Positions 1-9,190 of a DNA stretch of 64,000 bases are shown here, in pieces. The notes beneath the pieces are model-generated. The model worked only from the letters and a program-made list of their open reading frames with translations. It searched no databases and had not been told where the DNA came from. The stretch covers positions 68,274 through 132,273 of the forward strand of contig NZ_FOLM01000003.1 in NCBI RefSeq assembly GCF_900112355.1. The letters run 5' to 3'. The DNA comes from Streptomyces aidingensis (GTDB lineage: Bacteria > Actinomycetota > Actinomycetes > Streptomycetales > Streptomycetaceae). Both the position numbers and the translations under genes were made by a program. How positions within the stretch are numbered: position 1 is the first letter of the stretch; each line of letters opens with the position of its first letter.

Positions 1-1
1 G

Positions 2-1312
2 CTGGGGATCGCCGATGTGCGCACCTACAGCTCCAGCTCCACCGCGGCGGTGGCCGGCTGCGCTCCCTCGCACGCCTCCCGGGCGCTGGAGCAGCTGGCC
101 GCCGCCGGCGTGACCTCGGTCCGCGGGCCGGGCGTCTTCACCCTCACCGACGCCGGCCGGGAGGCCGCGGTGCGGGAGGCCGCGAAGCTGCCGCCCGAGC
201 AGCACCGCCGCCATCTGGCCGGGCTGGCCTGCTGGTACCTGGGCTCGCTCTACCGGATCAACGTGCCGCTGGCGGTGCCCGGCAACTACCGGGTCCGCTA
301 CCACGACGGTGCCGACCGCTTCCCGCAGGGCCGCCTGTTCACCAGCGTGGACGAGGCGCTGCCGTGGGCCGACGCGGTACTGGAGGACGTGCTGTCCCTG
401 GCCGTCCAGCTCTGCGTGCCCGAGTACGACGACGGAACGGAGCTGGCCGGTCGCCCGCTGTCGTCCTTCGCCCTGGAGGCGGTCCGCGCCCTGGAGAGCT
501 ATCTGGCCATCCGGCTGCGCTGGCGGGTCCAGCGGCGGCTGAACGAGCTGGTGCTGGCCGTGGCCGAACGCCGGGACGACGTCTTCGCCCGCGCGGTGGC
601 CCTGGGCCAGCTGGGCAAGGTGCACGCGCTGCGCGGCGAGGGCGAGGAGGGCATGGAGCTGCTGCGCCGCAGCGAGGAGCTGTTCCGCTCCGCCGGGCAG
701 CGGCAGGAGGCCGTGGTGGCGCTCTCCAACATGGTGCCCTGCCTGGGGAACAGCGGCCGGATCGCCGAGGCCGCGGAGATGGCCCGCCGGGCCCTGGCGG
801 AGGCCGGGAAGCTGGGCATGGACGACCTCCAGGTCACCATCCAGACCAATCTGGGCCGCTGCCATCTGCATCTGGGCAACCATGCCGAGGCGCGCGGACT
901 GATCACCGAGAGCTATGCCGCGGCCAAGCTGCCCTACGGCCGTACCCACGCGGCCGGGGTGCTGGCCGAGTACCACCTGGCCACCGGGGAGTTCACCGAG
1001 GCCGCCCGGTGGGCCGGGCGGGCGCTGGGGCACGCCGCCGAGCAGCCCTTCGACCCCTATCTGGTGGCCAAGCAGCGCACCTGGCTGGCCGCCGCGCTGC
1101 GCGGCATGGGCCGGGAGGCGCAGGCCCGGGTGGAGGAGATGCAGGCCGAGGCGCTGCTGGAGGACCTCAACACCCGCGAGCACAGCAGGGTGCGGCCGCT
1201 GCCGCCCGGGGTGTCGCTGCGCGGGACGGACGGGGCGGGCGTGCCCGGCGGGGCGGTGCTGGAGGGATTGCACAAGCAGGTGACACCGGCGGCCACGGAC
1301 GGCGGTTCCTGA
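2..1312 (+). CDS. C-terminal part of an AfsR/SARP-like TPR regulator (5' truncated by window edge)
   Basis: The frame is open to the first base, so the gene begins outside the window. The visible 436 residues start with a winged-helix-like piece that ends an NB-ARC/STAND ATPase (conserved 'LEQLAAAGV...FTLTDAGREAA', then 'HRRHLAGLACWYL'). Next come helical tandem repeats typical of TPRs (about residues 190-380: 'ARAVALGQLGKVHALRGEGEEGMELLRRSEELF', 'LGRCHLHLGNHAEARGL'). This is the C-terminal architecture of AfsR/SARP-type regulators, which use an N-terminal DNA-binding domain, a central ATPase and TPRs to switch on specialised-metabolism genes. The DNA-binding domain is not visible, so the exact subfamily is inferred. 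The AraC regulator lies 107 bp downstream on the same strand. Confidence 0.7.
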   Translation: MGIADVRTYSSSSTAAVAGCAPSHASRALEQLAAAGVTSVRGPGVFTLTDAGREAAVREAAKLPPEQHRRHLAGLACWYLGSLYRINVPLAVPGNYRVRYHDGADRFPQGRLFTSVDEALPWADAVLEDVLSLAVQLCVPEYDDGTELAGRPLSSFALEAVRALESYLAIRLRWRVQRRLNELVLAVAERRDDVFARAVALGQLGKVHALRGEGEEGMELLRRSEELFRSAGQRQEAVVALSNMVPCLGNSGRIAEAAEMARRALAEAGKLGMDDLQVTIQTNLGRCHLHLGNHAEARGLITESYAAAKLPYGRTHAAGVLAEYHLATGEFTEAARWAGRALGHAAEQPFDPYLVAKQRTWLAAALRGMGREAQARVEEMQAEALLEDLNTREHSRVRPLPPGVSLRGTDGAGVPGGAVLEGLHKQVTPAATDGGS

Positions 1313-1419
1313 GGCCGGCGGGGCGGTGCGGTGCCGTGCCGCGGACCGGCCCCGTGCGGGCGGCCGTCGGCCGTCGTCCGGCGGGCGGCGGGCGGTGCCG
1401 GGAGGGGCGAGAGCGCGCA

Positions 1420-2472
1420 ATGGTGGAGACGCTGATCGAGAGCCGGTCCGTGCCGCGGCCGGGCCGGTTCTCCTGGTGGTGCGAGATCACGGGCAATGAG
1501 CTGATGCCCACCCGGATCACCAGCGAGGCCGGGGACGACTTCCACGGCACGCTGCGCATCCGGCAGTTCGGCGCGGTCCGGCTCACCTGGCTGCATGTGG
1601 GCCAGCTCACCTCGACCCGGACCCCGCGCACCATCCGGCAGGGCGACCCGGAGGAGTTCCCGGTGGTGCTGGCCGTGCGCGGCCGGCAGGGCATCAGCCA
1701 GGCCCGCCGGGAGGCGGAGATCCGGCCGGGCGAGCTGATGGTCTTCGACACCTCCCGGCCGTTCGCAAGCTGGGTGGGGCCGGCGGCCGGCAGCCGCACC
1801 GGTCTGGTCATCGCGCATATCCCCAAGGCGCTGCTGCCGCTGCCCGCGGACCGGATCGGCCCGCTGGTGGCCGCGCCCCGGCCGCCCGGCGGCGGTCTGC
1901 ACGCCCTGCTGTCCGACACCCTCGCCCGGCTCGCCCTGGGCCCGTCGGGCGACGACGCCCCGCCCGCCTCCCGGGGCGGCCCGGGGACCGACGGGCCGGC
2001 GGCCACGGAGTGGCGGGCGGCGGACGCGGCCCGGCTGGGGAACATCGTGCTGGATCTCACCGCCGCCTGGCTGGCCCACGAGGTGGAGTCGGAGGCGGCG
2101 GTGCCGGCCGCGTCGCACCAGGAGGTACTGCTGCTGCGCATCCGCGGCTTCATCCAGCGGCATCTGGGCGACCCCGGGCTGGGCCCGGACATGATCGCCG
2201 GTGCCCATCACATCTCCACCCGCTATCTGCACCGGCTGTTCGAGGGGCAGGAGACCACGGTGACCGCGCTGATCCGGCAGGAACGGCTCCGCCGCTGCCG
2301 CCGTGACCTGGCGGATCCCGCGCTGCGCGACTCCACCGTGGCGGCGCTGGCCGCCCGCTGGGGCTTTGCGCACGCCGCCGATTTCAGCCGGTCCTTCCGT
2401 GCCGCCTACGGCATGCCGCCCTCCGCCTACCGGCGGGCCGCGCTCAGGTCCGGGCCGGACACCGGGCGTTAA
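1420..2472 (+). CDS. AraC family transcriptional regulator
   Basis: A 350-aa regulator. The N-terminal half (about residues 30-190) is an AraC-binding-like beta-rich effector/oligomerisation domain ('GELMVFDTSRPF' is the usual signature). The last ~100 residues hold two helix-turn-helix motifs ('GPDMIAGAHHISTRYLHRLF' and 'VAALAARWGFAHAADFSRSF', ending in the conserved 'YGMPPSAYR'). The ATG at 1420 is chosen because a GGAGGGG ribosome-binding site lies 12 bp upstream; the frame is open further up but without a site. An Ala/Pro/Gly-rich loop (about residues 165-210) interrupts the usual linker. No ligand can be predicted. A neighbouring target such as the F420-dependent oxidoreductase downstream is possible but unproven. 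Confidence 0.85.
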   Translation: MVETLIESRSVPRPGRFSWWCEITGNELMPTRITSEAGDDFHGTLRIRQFGAVRLTWLHVGQLTSTRTPRTIRQGDPEEFPVVLAVRGRQGISQARREAEIRPGELMVFDTSRPFASWVGPAAGSRTGLVIAHIPKALLPLPADRIGPLVAAPRPPGGGLHALLSDTLARLALGPSGDDAPPASRGGPGTDGPAATEWRAADAARLGNIVLDLTAAWLAHEVESEAAVPAASHQEVLLLRIRGFIQRHLGDPGLGPDMIAGAHHISTRYLHRLFEGQETTVTALIRQERLRRCRRDLADPALRDSTVAALAARWGFAHAADFSRSFRAAYGMPPSAYRRAALRSGPDTGR

Positions 2473-2848
2473 GCGCTGTGCGCCGTGCGCCAAGCGCGCG
2501 GTGCGCCGAGCGGGCAGAGTGAGGCCACGGTGCCGCCCGTGCCCGAATCGGCGTGGGGATACGGGCGGCCCTTCCGGCCACGGCGGCCGGCGGTGCACGG
2601 CGCGCGCGGGGAATCCCTCCGGGGAGCGGGCACGGTGCCGGGGTGCCGCCGCCCGGCCGGAGCTCTTGGGCGCGGGGCCGGCGGGGCCGCCCGGCGCCCG
2701 CTGCGGGGCGGGAGGGATGCGGCGGGCTGAGGCCGTATCCCTCCCGCCGGCCGCCGCGCAGCGCGGGCGGGTGGCGCGAGGTGCGGTGGGGCGGCCGTGG
2801 TGCGGCCCGCCGTACGGCACCGGCGGGGGAACCGAGCACAATGGCCCC
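2473..2848 (+). other. 376-bp GC-rich intergenic region, no gene seen
   Basis: Between the AraC gene and the oxidoreductase. No open frame has natural codon or residue composition, and no convincing hairpin with a T-tract or promoter hexamers were found. Confidence 0.5.
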
Positions 2849-3772
2849 ATGGATCTCCGCATTTTCACCGAGCCCCAGCAGGGCGCCGGCTACGACACCC
2901 TGCTCGCCGTCGCCAAGGCCACCGAGGAGCTGGGATTCGACGGCTTCTTCCGCTCCGACCACTATCTGCGGATGGGGCCGGGCGATCCCTCCCCGGGCCC
3001 CACCGACGCCTGGATCACCCTGGCCGGCATCGCGCGCGAGACCCGCCGGATCCGGCTGGGAACGCTGATGACGGCCGCGACCTTCCGGCTGCCGGGGGTG
3101 CTGGCGATCTCCGTGGCACAGGTGGACGCCATGTCCGGCGGGCGGGTGGAACTCGGCCTGGGCGCGGGCTGGTTCGAGGCCGAGCACACCGCCTGGGGCA
3201 TCCCGTTCCCGGCGGACCGCTTCGCCCGGCTGGAGGAGCAGCTGGCGATCGTCACCGGGCTGTGGGAGACCGGGCCGGGGGAGACCTTCTCCTTCGCCGG
3301 TGAGCACTACCGGCTGGACGGCTGCCCCGCGCTGCCGCGGCCGGTGCAGGAGCGGCTGCCGCTGATCATCGGCGGCAAGGGCGCCCGGCGCACGCCCCGG
3401 CTGGCGGGACGTTACGCGGACGAGTTCAACATCCCCTTCGAGTCGGCGGAGTTCAGCCGGGAGCAGTTCGGCCGGGTACGGGCGGCGGCCGAGGCCCAGG
3501 GGCGGGACCCGGACTCACTGGTGTACTCCAACGCCCTGGTGCTGTGCGCGGGCCGGAACGATGCCGAGGTGGCCCGGCGGGCGGAGGCCATCGGCCGGGA
3601 GGTCCCGGAACTGAAGGCCAATGGACTGGCCGGCGGCCCGGACGAGATCGCCGACCGCATCGGCCGCTATGCCGAGGCCGGCTGCGACCGGATCTACCTC
3701 CAGGTTCTGGATCTGCACGATCTGGACCACCTGGAGCTGGTGGCCGGCCGGGTCCTGCCGCAGCTTCCCTGA
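2849..3772 (+). CDS. LLM class F420-dependent oxidoreductase
   Basis: A 307-aa luciferase-like TIM barrel. Typical features are the start 'MDLRIFTEPQ', 'GFDGFFRSDHYLRM', the 'RIRLGTLMTAATFRLPGVLA' strand-helix and 'SGGRVELGLGAGWFEAEH', the usual coenzyme F420 pocket of this family. Length is normal. Enzymes of this group move hydride between F420 and an unknown substrate; substrate cannot be inferred. The ATG at 2849 gives the conventional N-terminus, although the frame stays open far upstream. It precedes a homocysteine methyltransferase gene by 122 bp and may be transcribed alone. Confidence 0.85.
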   Translation: MDLRIFTEPQQGAGYDTLLAVAKATEELGFDGFFRSDHYLRMGPGDPSPGPTDAWITLAGIARETRRIRLGTLMTAATFRLPGVLAISVAQVDAMSGGRVELGLGAGWFEAEHTAWGIPFPADRFARLEEQLAIVTGLWETGPGETFSFAGEHYRLDGCPALPRPVQERLPLIIGGKGARRTPRLAGRYADEFNIPFESAEFSREQFGRVRAAAEAQGRDPDSLVYSNALVLCAGRNDAEVARRAEAIGREVPELKANGLAGGPDEIADRIGRYAEAGCDRIYLQVLDLHDLDHLELVAGRVLPQLP

Positions 3773-3894
3773 CCGCATCCGGCGACGGCCGGGAACGGCC
3801 GGGCGACGGCCGGGCGGCGGGAGGCTGGCGGGAAGATGGCGGGAGGACGGCGGGGACAGGGGGACAGGAGCCGGGCGGCGGAAGGAGGCGGGCG

Positions 3895-4839
3895 ATGGCC
3901 GAGGGCTTCGGCGAGGCGCTGCGGGAGAGGGTGCTGGTGCTCGACGGCGGGCTGTCCAACCAGCTTCGGGCGCAGGGCTGCGACCTGTCCGGCGAGCTGT
4001 GGTCGGCCCGGCTGCTGGCCGATGATCCCGGGCAGATCCGGGCCGCGCACGCGGCCTATCTGCGGGCCGGCGCGCAGGTGCTGATCAGCGCCTCGTACCA
4101 GGCGTCCCGCCGGGGCTTCGCCGGGCGCGGGCTCGGTGCCGCCGAGGCGGACCGGCTGGCCGGGCGCAGTGTCGCCCTGGCCCGGGAGGCGGCCGAGCGG
4201 GCCGGCCGGCCCGGCCGCCGGGTATGGGTGGCCGGTTCGGTCGGCCCCTACGGCGCGGTGCTCGCCGACGGCAGCGAGTACCGCGGCCGTTACGGCCTGG
4301 GCATGGGCGAGCTCATCGCCTTCCACCGCCCCCGGATCGAGGCACTGGCCGCCGCCGGCCCGGATGTGCTGGCCCTGGAGACGGTGCCGGACACCGTCGA
4401 GGCCGAGGCGCTGCTGCGCGCCGCCGAGGGCTGCGGGGTGCCGGTCTGGCTCTGCTACACCGTGGCGGGCGGCCGGACCCGGGCCGGACAGCCGCTGGCG
4501 GAGGCCTTCGCGGTGGCCGCCGGGAACGACCAGGTGGTCGCGGTGGGGGTCAACTGCTGCGACCCCCGCGAGGTCACCGGGGCGGTGCGCCGGGCGGTGG
4601 CGGCCACCGGCAAGCCCGCCGTCGCCTATCCCAACAGCGGGGAGGACTGGGACCGGGTCGCCCTCCGCTGGCGCGGTCCGTCCCGGTTCGCCGCCGCGGC
4701 CGGTGCCCGGGCCGGTGAGTGGGCAGCCGCCGGGGCCCGGCTGATCGGCGGCTGCTGCCGGGTCGGTCCGGAGGACATCGCGGCACTGGCCGCCGGGCCG
4801 GGCCCCGCACCGGGTGGCAAGCGCTTCCCGAACTGCTGA
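3895..4839 (+). CDS. mmuM: Homocysteine S-methyltransferase
   Basis: A 314-aa protein that transfers a methyl group, usually from S-methylmethionine, to homocysteine to make methionine in the cytoplasm. The (beta/alpha)8 barrel begins with 'VLVLDGGLSNQL' and carries the three zinc-binding cysteines in 'GVNCC' (about residue 221) and 'IGGCCRVGPEDI' (about residue 285). 'VAGSVGPYGAVLADGSEYRG' is a family signature. An AAGGAGG ribosome-binding site sits 6-7 bp before the ATG at 3895. Length matches MmuM. It appears to be monocistronic; the next genes run on the other strand. Confidence 0.9.
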   Translation: MAEGFGEALRERVLVLDGGLSNQLRAQGCDLSGELWSARLLADDPGQIRAAHAAYLRAGAQVLISASYQASRRGFAGRGLGAAEADRLAGRSVALAREAAERAGRPGRRVWVAGSVGPYGAVLADGSEYRGRYGLGMGELIAFHRPRIEALAAAGPDVLALETVPDTVEAEALLRAAEGCGVPVWLCYTVAGGRTRAGQPLAEAFAVAAGNDQVVAVGVNCCDPREVTGAVRRAVAATGKPAVAYPNSGEDWDRVALRWRGPSRFAAAAGARAGEWAAAGARLIGGCCRVGPEDIAALAAGPGPAPGGKRFPNC

Positions 4840-5352
4840 ATTCCGGCCGTGTTCGGCACCTCCTGTTCGATTCCTCGGCCGCTCGTCCGAGCGGACGGTC
4901 GGTGTATCACGCATTGCAGTTGTCCAGGTGGGCTGCGTGAACAGAAGTGATCAGGGGATATACGCAATGTAGTTTGTTTAATACTCAACGTAACAAGAGG
5001 CGACCGAATCGATGCCCCTCGGACTGGCATCCGTCCGCCGTTCCCCGCAGACTCACACCCGCGAACAGCCGGGTTCTCCGGAAGTGCCGCGACGGGACGG
5101 CACTTCCGGTCCCTTCCGCCGCCGCGCCCGAGCGGCGCGCGGCGGCGGAGGAACCGCCGGCCGCCGCCCGTGTCTCCGCGTCAGCGCAGGGCGGAGGCCC
5201 GGTACGGCACCCGGCACGCCGTGGCGCGAGGGGGCGCCGCGACAGGGCCGCGCACCGGTGCATGCTTCCCCGCCACCCGCCGGTGCGCGGCTTCCCGCCC
5301 TCCCGTCCGGTCCGCTCCCGCCGGCCCGGACGGGAGCCCGCGGGGAACGGGC
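4840..5352 (+). other. 513-bp intergenic region with an A+T-rich island
   Basis: Between mmuM and the end of chrA. About 4890-5010 is clearly richer in A+T than its surroundings (runs such as 'TAGTTTGTTTAATACTCAACG'), as in Streptomyces promoter regions or leftover foreign DNA. An ATG at 5012 opens a long frame, but its Arg/Pro/Ala-rich translation is not protein-like. A terminator-like hairpin lies at 5300-5336. Confidence 0.45.
5300..5336 (-). terminator. Stem-loop downstream of chrA
   Basis: CTCCCGTCCGG pairs perfectly with CCGGACGGGAG around a 15-nt loop, 17 bp past the chrA stop codon. There is no T-tract, as is common in Streptomyces. Confidence 0.5.
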
Positions 5353-6603
5353 TCAGCCGGGCGGAAGTCCGAGCAGGGCGGCGAGCACGCCCAGCGCCGC
5401 GGCGCCCAGCAGGGCGCTCACCACACCGCGGCGCAGCGCCAGCAGCCAGCCCACGGCCGCCGCCAGCACCCCGTACTGCCAGGCGTGTTCCAGCGACAGG
5501 GCCAGGGAGACCGCGGAGCCGCCGATGGCGCCGATCACGGCCGGGCCCGCGCCATGGAAGAAGGCCTGCACGGCGGGCAGCGAGCGCAGCCGGTCGAAGG
5601 ACCGGCCGCCCAGGATCACCAGCAGGAAGGACGGCCCGAAGGCGACCAGCGCGGCCAGCAGCCCGCCCGCCGCGCCGCCCGCCGCGAACCCGACCACCGC
5701 CACCGTCTGCACCACCGGGCCCGGGGTCACCTGGCCCAGGGCGACGGCGTTGAGGAACTCGGCGTCCGTCATCCAGCCGTAGCGGTCCACCGCGTCGTTG
5801 TGCATCAGCGGGATGATCACGAAGCCGCCCCCGTAGGACAGCGCCCCCACCTTGTACGCCACCCAGGTCAGCGCCGACAGCCCGGCGGCGGCCGTGGCCA
5901 CCGGGACGGCGGCCAGCAGCGACCACAGCCGCCAGTCGCGCCCGCCGCGGCCCGGCGCCCCGGCGGCGCCCCGCCGGTGCCCGTCCCGTATCCGGGCCGC
6001 GCGCCGGATCCGGGTGATCAGCACCTCCAGCAGCCCGGCCGCGATCAGCACCACCACCAGCCAGGGCCCGAGCAGCACCGTGGCCAGCCCGCCGGCCAGC
6101 AGATAGCCGTACCAGCGCAGCCGGGCCGGCCGCCCGGAGGCCCGGCGCCGGGAGTCCGGCGCCAGGCCCCAGGCCGCATGCACGGCCACCGCCGCGACCG
6201 CCGCTCCGGCTCCGGCCGCCGCGCCGCTCACCCAGCGCGGCGGATCCCCGGCCAGGAAGAGCGCGGCCAGGGCCAGGATCAGCAGCAGGCCCGGCACGAT
6301 GAAGCAGACGCCGCCGACCAGTGCGCCGGGCACCCCGCGCAGCCGCCAGGCGGTGAAGATGGCGAGCTGGGTGGAGGCCGGGCCGGGCAGCAGATTGGTG
6401 GCCGCGATGCCGTCCTCGAAGTCGTCCGCGCTGAGCCAGCGCCGCCGCCGCACGCACAGCTCGCGCAGCAGCGTGATGTGCGCGGGCGGACCGCCGAAGC
6501 CGATCACCCCGATCCGGCCCCATTCCCGGGCGATGACGGCCAGCGGGACCGGGCCGGACGGCTCGCCCCCGGAGGTCTCCTCGTCCATCGGCTCGGGCTG
6601 CAT
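5353..6603 (-). CDS. chrA: Chromate transporter, ChrA family (two CHR domains)
   Basis: A 416-aa inner-membrane protein with two homologous halves, each with the family signature: 'GRIGVIGFGGPPAHITLL' near residue 30 and 'YKVGALSYGGGFVIIPLM' near residue 240. Paired 'LLPGPASTQLAIF' and 'VTPGPVVQTVAV' motifs follow, and about 10-12 hydrophobic segments can be seen. Full-length CHR proteins are proposed chromate/sulfate antiporters; the actual substrate here is inferred. Start chosen at the ATG at 6603 because GGGGGA lies 4 bp before it; ATGs at 6615 and 6588 lack a site. It lies 143 bp downstream of arcB on the same strand. Confidence 0.85.
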   Translation of the reverse strand: MQPEPMDEETSGGEPSGPVPLAVIAREWGRIGVIGFGGPPAHITLLRELCVRRRRWLSADDFEDGIAATNLLPGPASTQLAIFTAWRLRGVPGALVGGVCFIVPGLLLILALAALFLAGDPPRWVSGAAAGAGAAVAAVAVHAAWGLAPDSRRRASGRPARLRWYGYLLAGGLATVLLGPWLVVVLIAAGLLEVLITRIRRAARIRDGHRRGAAGAPGRGGRDWRLWSLLAAVPVATAAAGLSALTWVAYKVGALSYGGGFVIIPLMHNDAVDRYGWMTDAEFLNAVALGQVTPGPVVQTVAVVGFAAGGAAGGLLAALVAFGPSFLLVILGGRSFDRLRSLPAVQAFFHGAGPAVIGAIGGSAVSLALSLEHAWQYGVLAAAVGWLLALRRGVVSALLGAAALGVLAALLGLPPG

Positions 6604-6746
6604 ACGGTCCCCCATGCGGTCGCTCGGCCCCGAGCGGCGGTCGGCTGCCGCTCCGGCGGGCCGCCGCGGGGCCGGGCAGGGACGGTTCCCCGGGCGGCGG
6701 GCCGAGACTATCCGGCCCCGGTGACATCCGGGCGACGGCCCGGCGC

Positions 6747-7763
6747 TCAGGCCGAGGCGGGAGTGGCCAGGGTGGCGACCAGCAGGGCCTTGATGGTGTG
6801 CATCCGGTTCTCCGCCTCGTCGAAGACGACCGAATGCGGGGACTCGAAGACCTCGTCGGTGACCTCCAGCGACTCCCGCCCGAACCGCTCGTGGATCTCC
6901 CGGCCCACGGCCGTGCCCAGATCGTGGAAGGCGGGCAGGCAGTGCAGGAACTTCACCTCCGGATTGCCGGTGGCGCGCAGCACGTCCATGGTCACCGCGT
7001 AGCGGCCCAGGGCGCTGATCCGCTCCTCCCACACCTCCTTGGGCTCGCCCATGGACACCCACACGTCGGTGGTCACGAAGTGCGCGCCGTGCACCCCCTC
7101 GCCGACGTCCTCGGTGAGGGTGATCCGGGCGCCGCTGTCCGCGGCCAGTTGCCGGGCCCGGGCCACCACCCGCGCGTCGGGCCAGTAGTCCTCGGGCGCC
7201 ACGATCCGCACATCCATGCCGAGCAGCGCGCCGGTCACCAGATAGGAATTGCCCATGTTGAAGCGGGCGTCGCCCAGATAGGCGAAGGCGGTCTCGGCCT
7301 GTGGCCGGCCGCCGCCGTGTTCGTCCATGGTGAGCACATCGGCCAGCATCTGGGTCGGGTGCCAGTCGTCGGTGAGGCCGTTGTAGACCGGGACCCCGGC
7401 GTGGGCGGCCAGTTCCTCCACGGTGTCCTGTCCGGCCCCCCGGTACTCGATGGCGTCGAACATCCGGCCGAGCACCCGTGCGGTGTCCTTGACCGACTCC
7501 TTGTGCCCGATCTGCGAACCGGACGGGTCCAGATATGTGGTGGCGGCGCCCTGGTCGGCGGCGGCGACCTCGAAGGCGCAGCGGGTCCGGGTGGAGGTCT
7601 TCTCGAAGATCAGGGCGATGTTCCGGCCGGTGAGCCGGCGTTCCTCGGTACCCGCCCGCCGGTCCGCCTTGAGCCGTCCGGCCAGCTCGATCAGCGAGCG
7701 GAACTCGTCGGCGGTGAAGTCCAGTTCCTTCAGGAAGTGGCGGCCCGTGAGGTCTGCGGCCAT
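6747..7763 (-). CDS. arcB: Ornithine carbamoyltransferase
   Basis: A 338-aa cytoplasmic enzyme interconverting ornithine plus carbamoyl phosphate and citrulline. The carbamoyl-phosphate loop STRTR is at residues 57-61, HPTQ at 135-138 and the catalytic HCLP at 274-277. GAGGAG lies 7 bp before the ATG at 7763. The gene for arginine deiminase is immediately upstream on the same strand, so the pair can run the arginine deiminase route. Sequence alone does not exclude that it is also the anabolic ArgF, because no other copy is visible. A 100-bp A+T-rich gap separates it from arcA. Confidence 0.92.
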   Translation of the reverse strand: MAADLTGRHFLKELDFTADEFRSLIELAGRLKADRRAGTEERRLTGRNIALIFEKTSTRTRCAFEVAAADQGAATTYLDPSGSQIGHKESVKDTARVLGRMFDAIEYRGAGQDTVEELAAHAGVPVYNGLTDDWHPTQMLADVLTMDEHGGGRPQAETAFAYLGDARFNMGNSYLVTGALLGMDVRIVAPEDYWPDARVVARARQLAADSGARITLTEDVGEGVHGAHFVTTDVWVSMGEPKEVWEERISALGRYAVTMDVLRATGNPEVKFLHCLPAFHDLGTAVGREIHERFGRESLEVTDEVFESPHSVVFDEAENRMHTIKALLVATLATPASA

Positions 7764-7789
7764 GACGGCTCCTCGGTCGGTGGTACGGC

Positions 7790-7835
7790 AGAAGACTGTA
7801 ACTATATACGAACTTTGGAATCTCTATGCAGTGCG
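7790..7835 (-). promoter_or_regulatory. Candidate promoter for arcB
   Basis: The arcA-arcB gap is unusually A+T-rich. Read on the minus strand it contains CTGCAT and a TATAGT hexamer 19 bp apart, about 35 bp before the arcB start, suggesting that arcB has its own start besides read-through from arcA. No ArgR box was confidently recognised. Confidence 0.35.
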
Positions 7836-7863
7836 GTTCCCCGCCGCACCGATGCCCCGGGGG

Positions 7864-9099
7864 TCAGAACACCGGATCGCGCTCGACGGGGCAGCTCATG
7901 CAGCGCGGCCCGCCCCGCCCCCGGCCCAGCTCGCCGCCCGGTACCTCCAGCACCTCCACCCCGCTGTCCCGCAGATGGCTGTTGGTGGTGACATTGCGGT
8001 CATAGGTGATCACCACCCCAGGCTCCACCGCCAGCACATTGCAGCCGTCGTCCCACTGCTCGCGGGCCGCCGAGTGCACATCCTGCACCGGTGTCAGCAC
8101 CCGGATGGCGGGCAGGTCCAGTGCCGCCGCGATCGCCCGGTGCATGTCCTGCGGCGGATGGTCGGTCACCCGCAGCGGCAGCGCCCCGCCGCCCGGCTCG
8201 ATGGTGTAGGAGCGGAGCATGCCCAGCCCGGCGTACTGGGTGAAGGTCTGCCCGTCCACCATGGTCAGCACGGTGTCCAGATGCATGAACGCCCGCCGCT
8301 TGGGCATGTCCAGGGCCACGATGGTGCGCGCCGAACCCGCCGCGAACAGGCCCCGGGCCAGCATCTCCACGGCCTGCGGCGTGGTCCGCTCACTCATCCC
8401 GATCAGCACCGCGCCGCCGCCCGGCACCAGCACGTCCCCGCCCTCGATGGTGGACGGATAGGCGGCCTGACCCTCGGACCAGATCCGGAACGTCCCGGCC
8501 TGCGGGCCGGTGAACAGCGGGTGATGGCGGTAGACCGCCTCGAAGTGCACGGTCTCCCGCTGCCGGGCCGGCCAGCGCATGGCGTTGATCGACACCCCGT
8601 CGTACACCCAGCAGGAGGTGTCCCGGGTGAACAGATGGTTGGGCAGCGGCTGGAGCAGGAAGTCGTCCAGATCCATCACATGGAACCGCACCGAGGACGG
8701 CTCGGCGTGCCCGGCCAGGAACTCCCGCTTGGTCATGCCGCCGATCAGCGCCTCGGCCAGACTCTCCGGCGGCATCTCCTCGAAGACCTGGCGCAGCCGG
8801 CCGGTGGCCAGCGGACCGTACTCGTGCTCGTCGAAGACCCGGTCCAGCACCAGCTTCTTCGCCTCCGGAACGGCCAGGGTCTCGGTCAGCAGCTCGCCGA
8901 AGAGATGCACCGTGACGCCGCGCCGGCGCAGCAGCGCGCACAGGGCGTCGTGCTCCTGCTGGGCACGGCGCACCCACAGCACGTCGTCGAAGAGCAGGTC
9001 GTCCTTGTTGGTCGGGGTGAGCCGCTTCAGCTCCAGCCCGGGTCGGTGCAGGACGACCCGGCGGAGCCGGCCGGTCTCGGAAGCCACGCGGAATGCCAT
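7864..9099 (-). CDS. arcA: Arginine deiminase
   Basis: A 411-aa enzyme that hydrolyses arginine to citrulline and ammonia. It has the family's conserved elements: '[12 protein letters not shown]' near the N-terminus, 'FTRDTSCWV', 'EGGDVLV', '[10 protein letters not shown]' and the C-terminal catalytic cysteine Cys400 in 'GPRCMSCP' eleven residues from the end. Length is normal. AAGGA lies 11 bp upstream of the ATG at 9099. With arcB downstream it makes citrulline, then ornithine and carbamoyl phosphate. No carbamate kinase or arginine/ornithine antiporter gene is present, so the classical ATP-yielding pathway is not complete within the window. Confidence 0.93.
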   Translation of the reverse strand: MAFRVASETGRLRRVVLHRPGLELKRLTPTNKDDLLFDDVLWVRRAQQEHDALCALLRRRGVTVHLFGELLTETLAVPEAKKLVLDRVFDEHEYGPLATGRLRQVFEEMPPESLAEALIGGMTKREFLAGHAEPSSVRFHVMDLDDFLLQPLPNHLFTRDTSCWVYDGVSINAMRWPARQRETVHFEAVYRHHPLFTGPQAGTFRIWSEGQAAYPSTIEGGDVLVPGGGAVLIGMSERTTPQAVEMLARGLFAAGSARTIVALDMPKRRAFMHLDTVLTMVDGQTFTQYAGLGMLRSYTIEPGGGALPLRVTDHPPQDMHRAIAAALDLPAIRVLTPVQDVHSAAREQWDDGCNVLAVEPGVVITYDRNVTTNSHLRDSGVEVLEVPGGELGRGRGGPRCMSCPVERDPVF

Positions 9100-9190
9100 G
9101 CGCCCATCCTTGCCGAGCCGGCCCGGCCGCGCAGCGGCGGCGGCCCGGCCCGGCAGCCCCGCGCCCCGCCGGGCCGGCGCGGGGCGCCGC

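Noticed and set aside
5012..5782. A plus-strand gene starting at the ATG at 5012
   Set aside because: An Arg/Pro/Ala-rich translation with no domain that overlaps the chromate transporter gene on the other strand.
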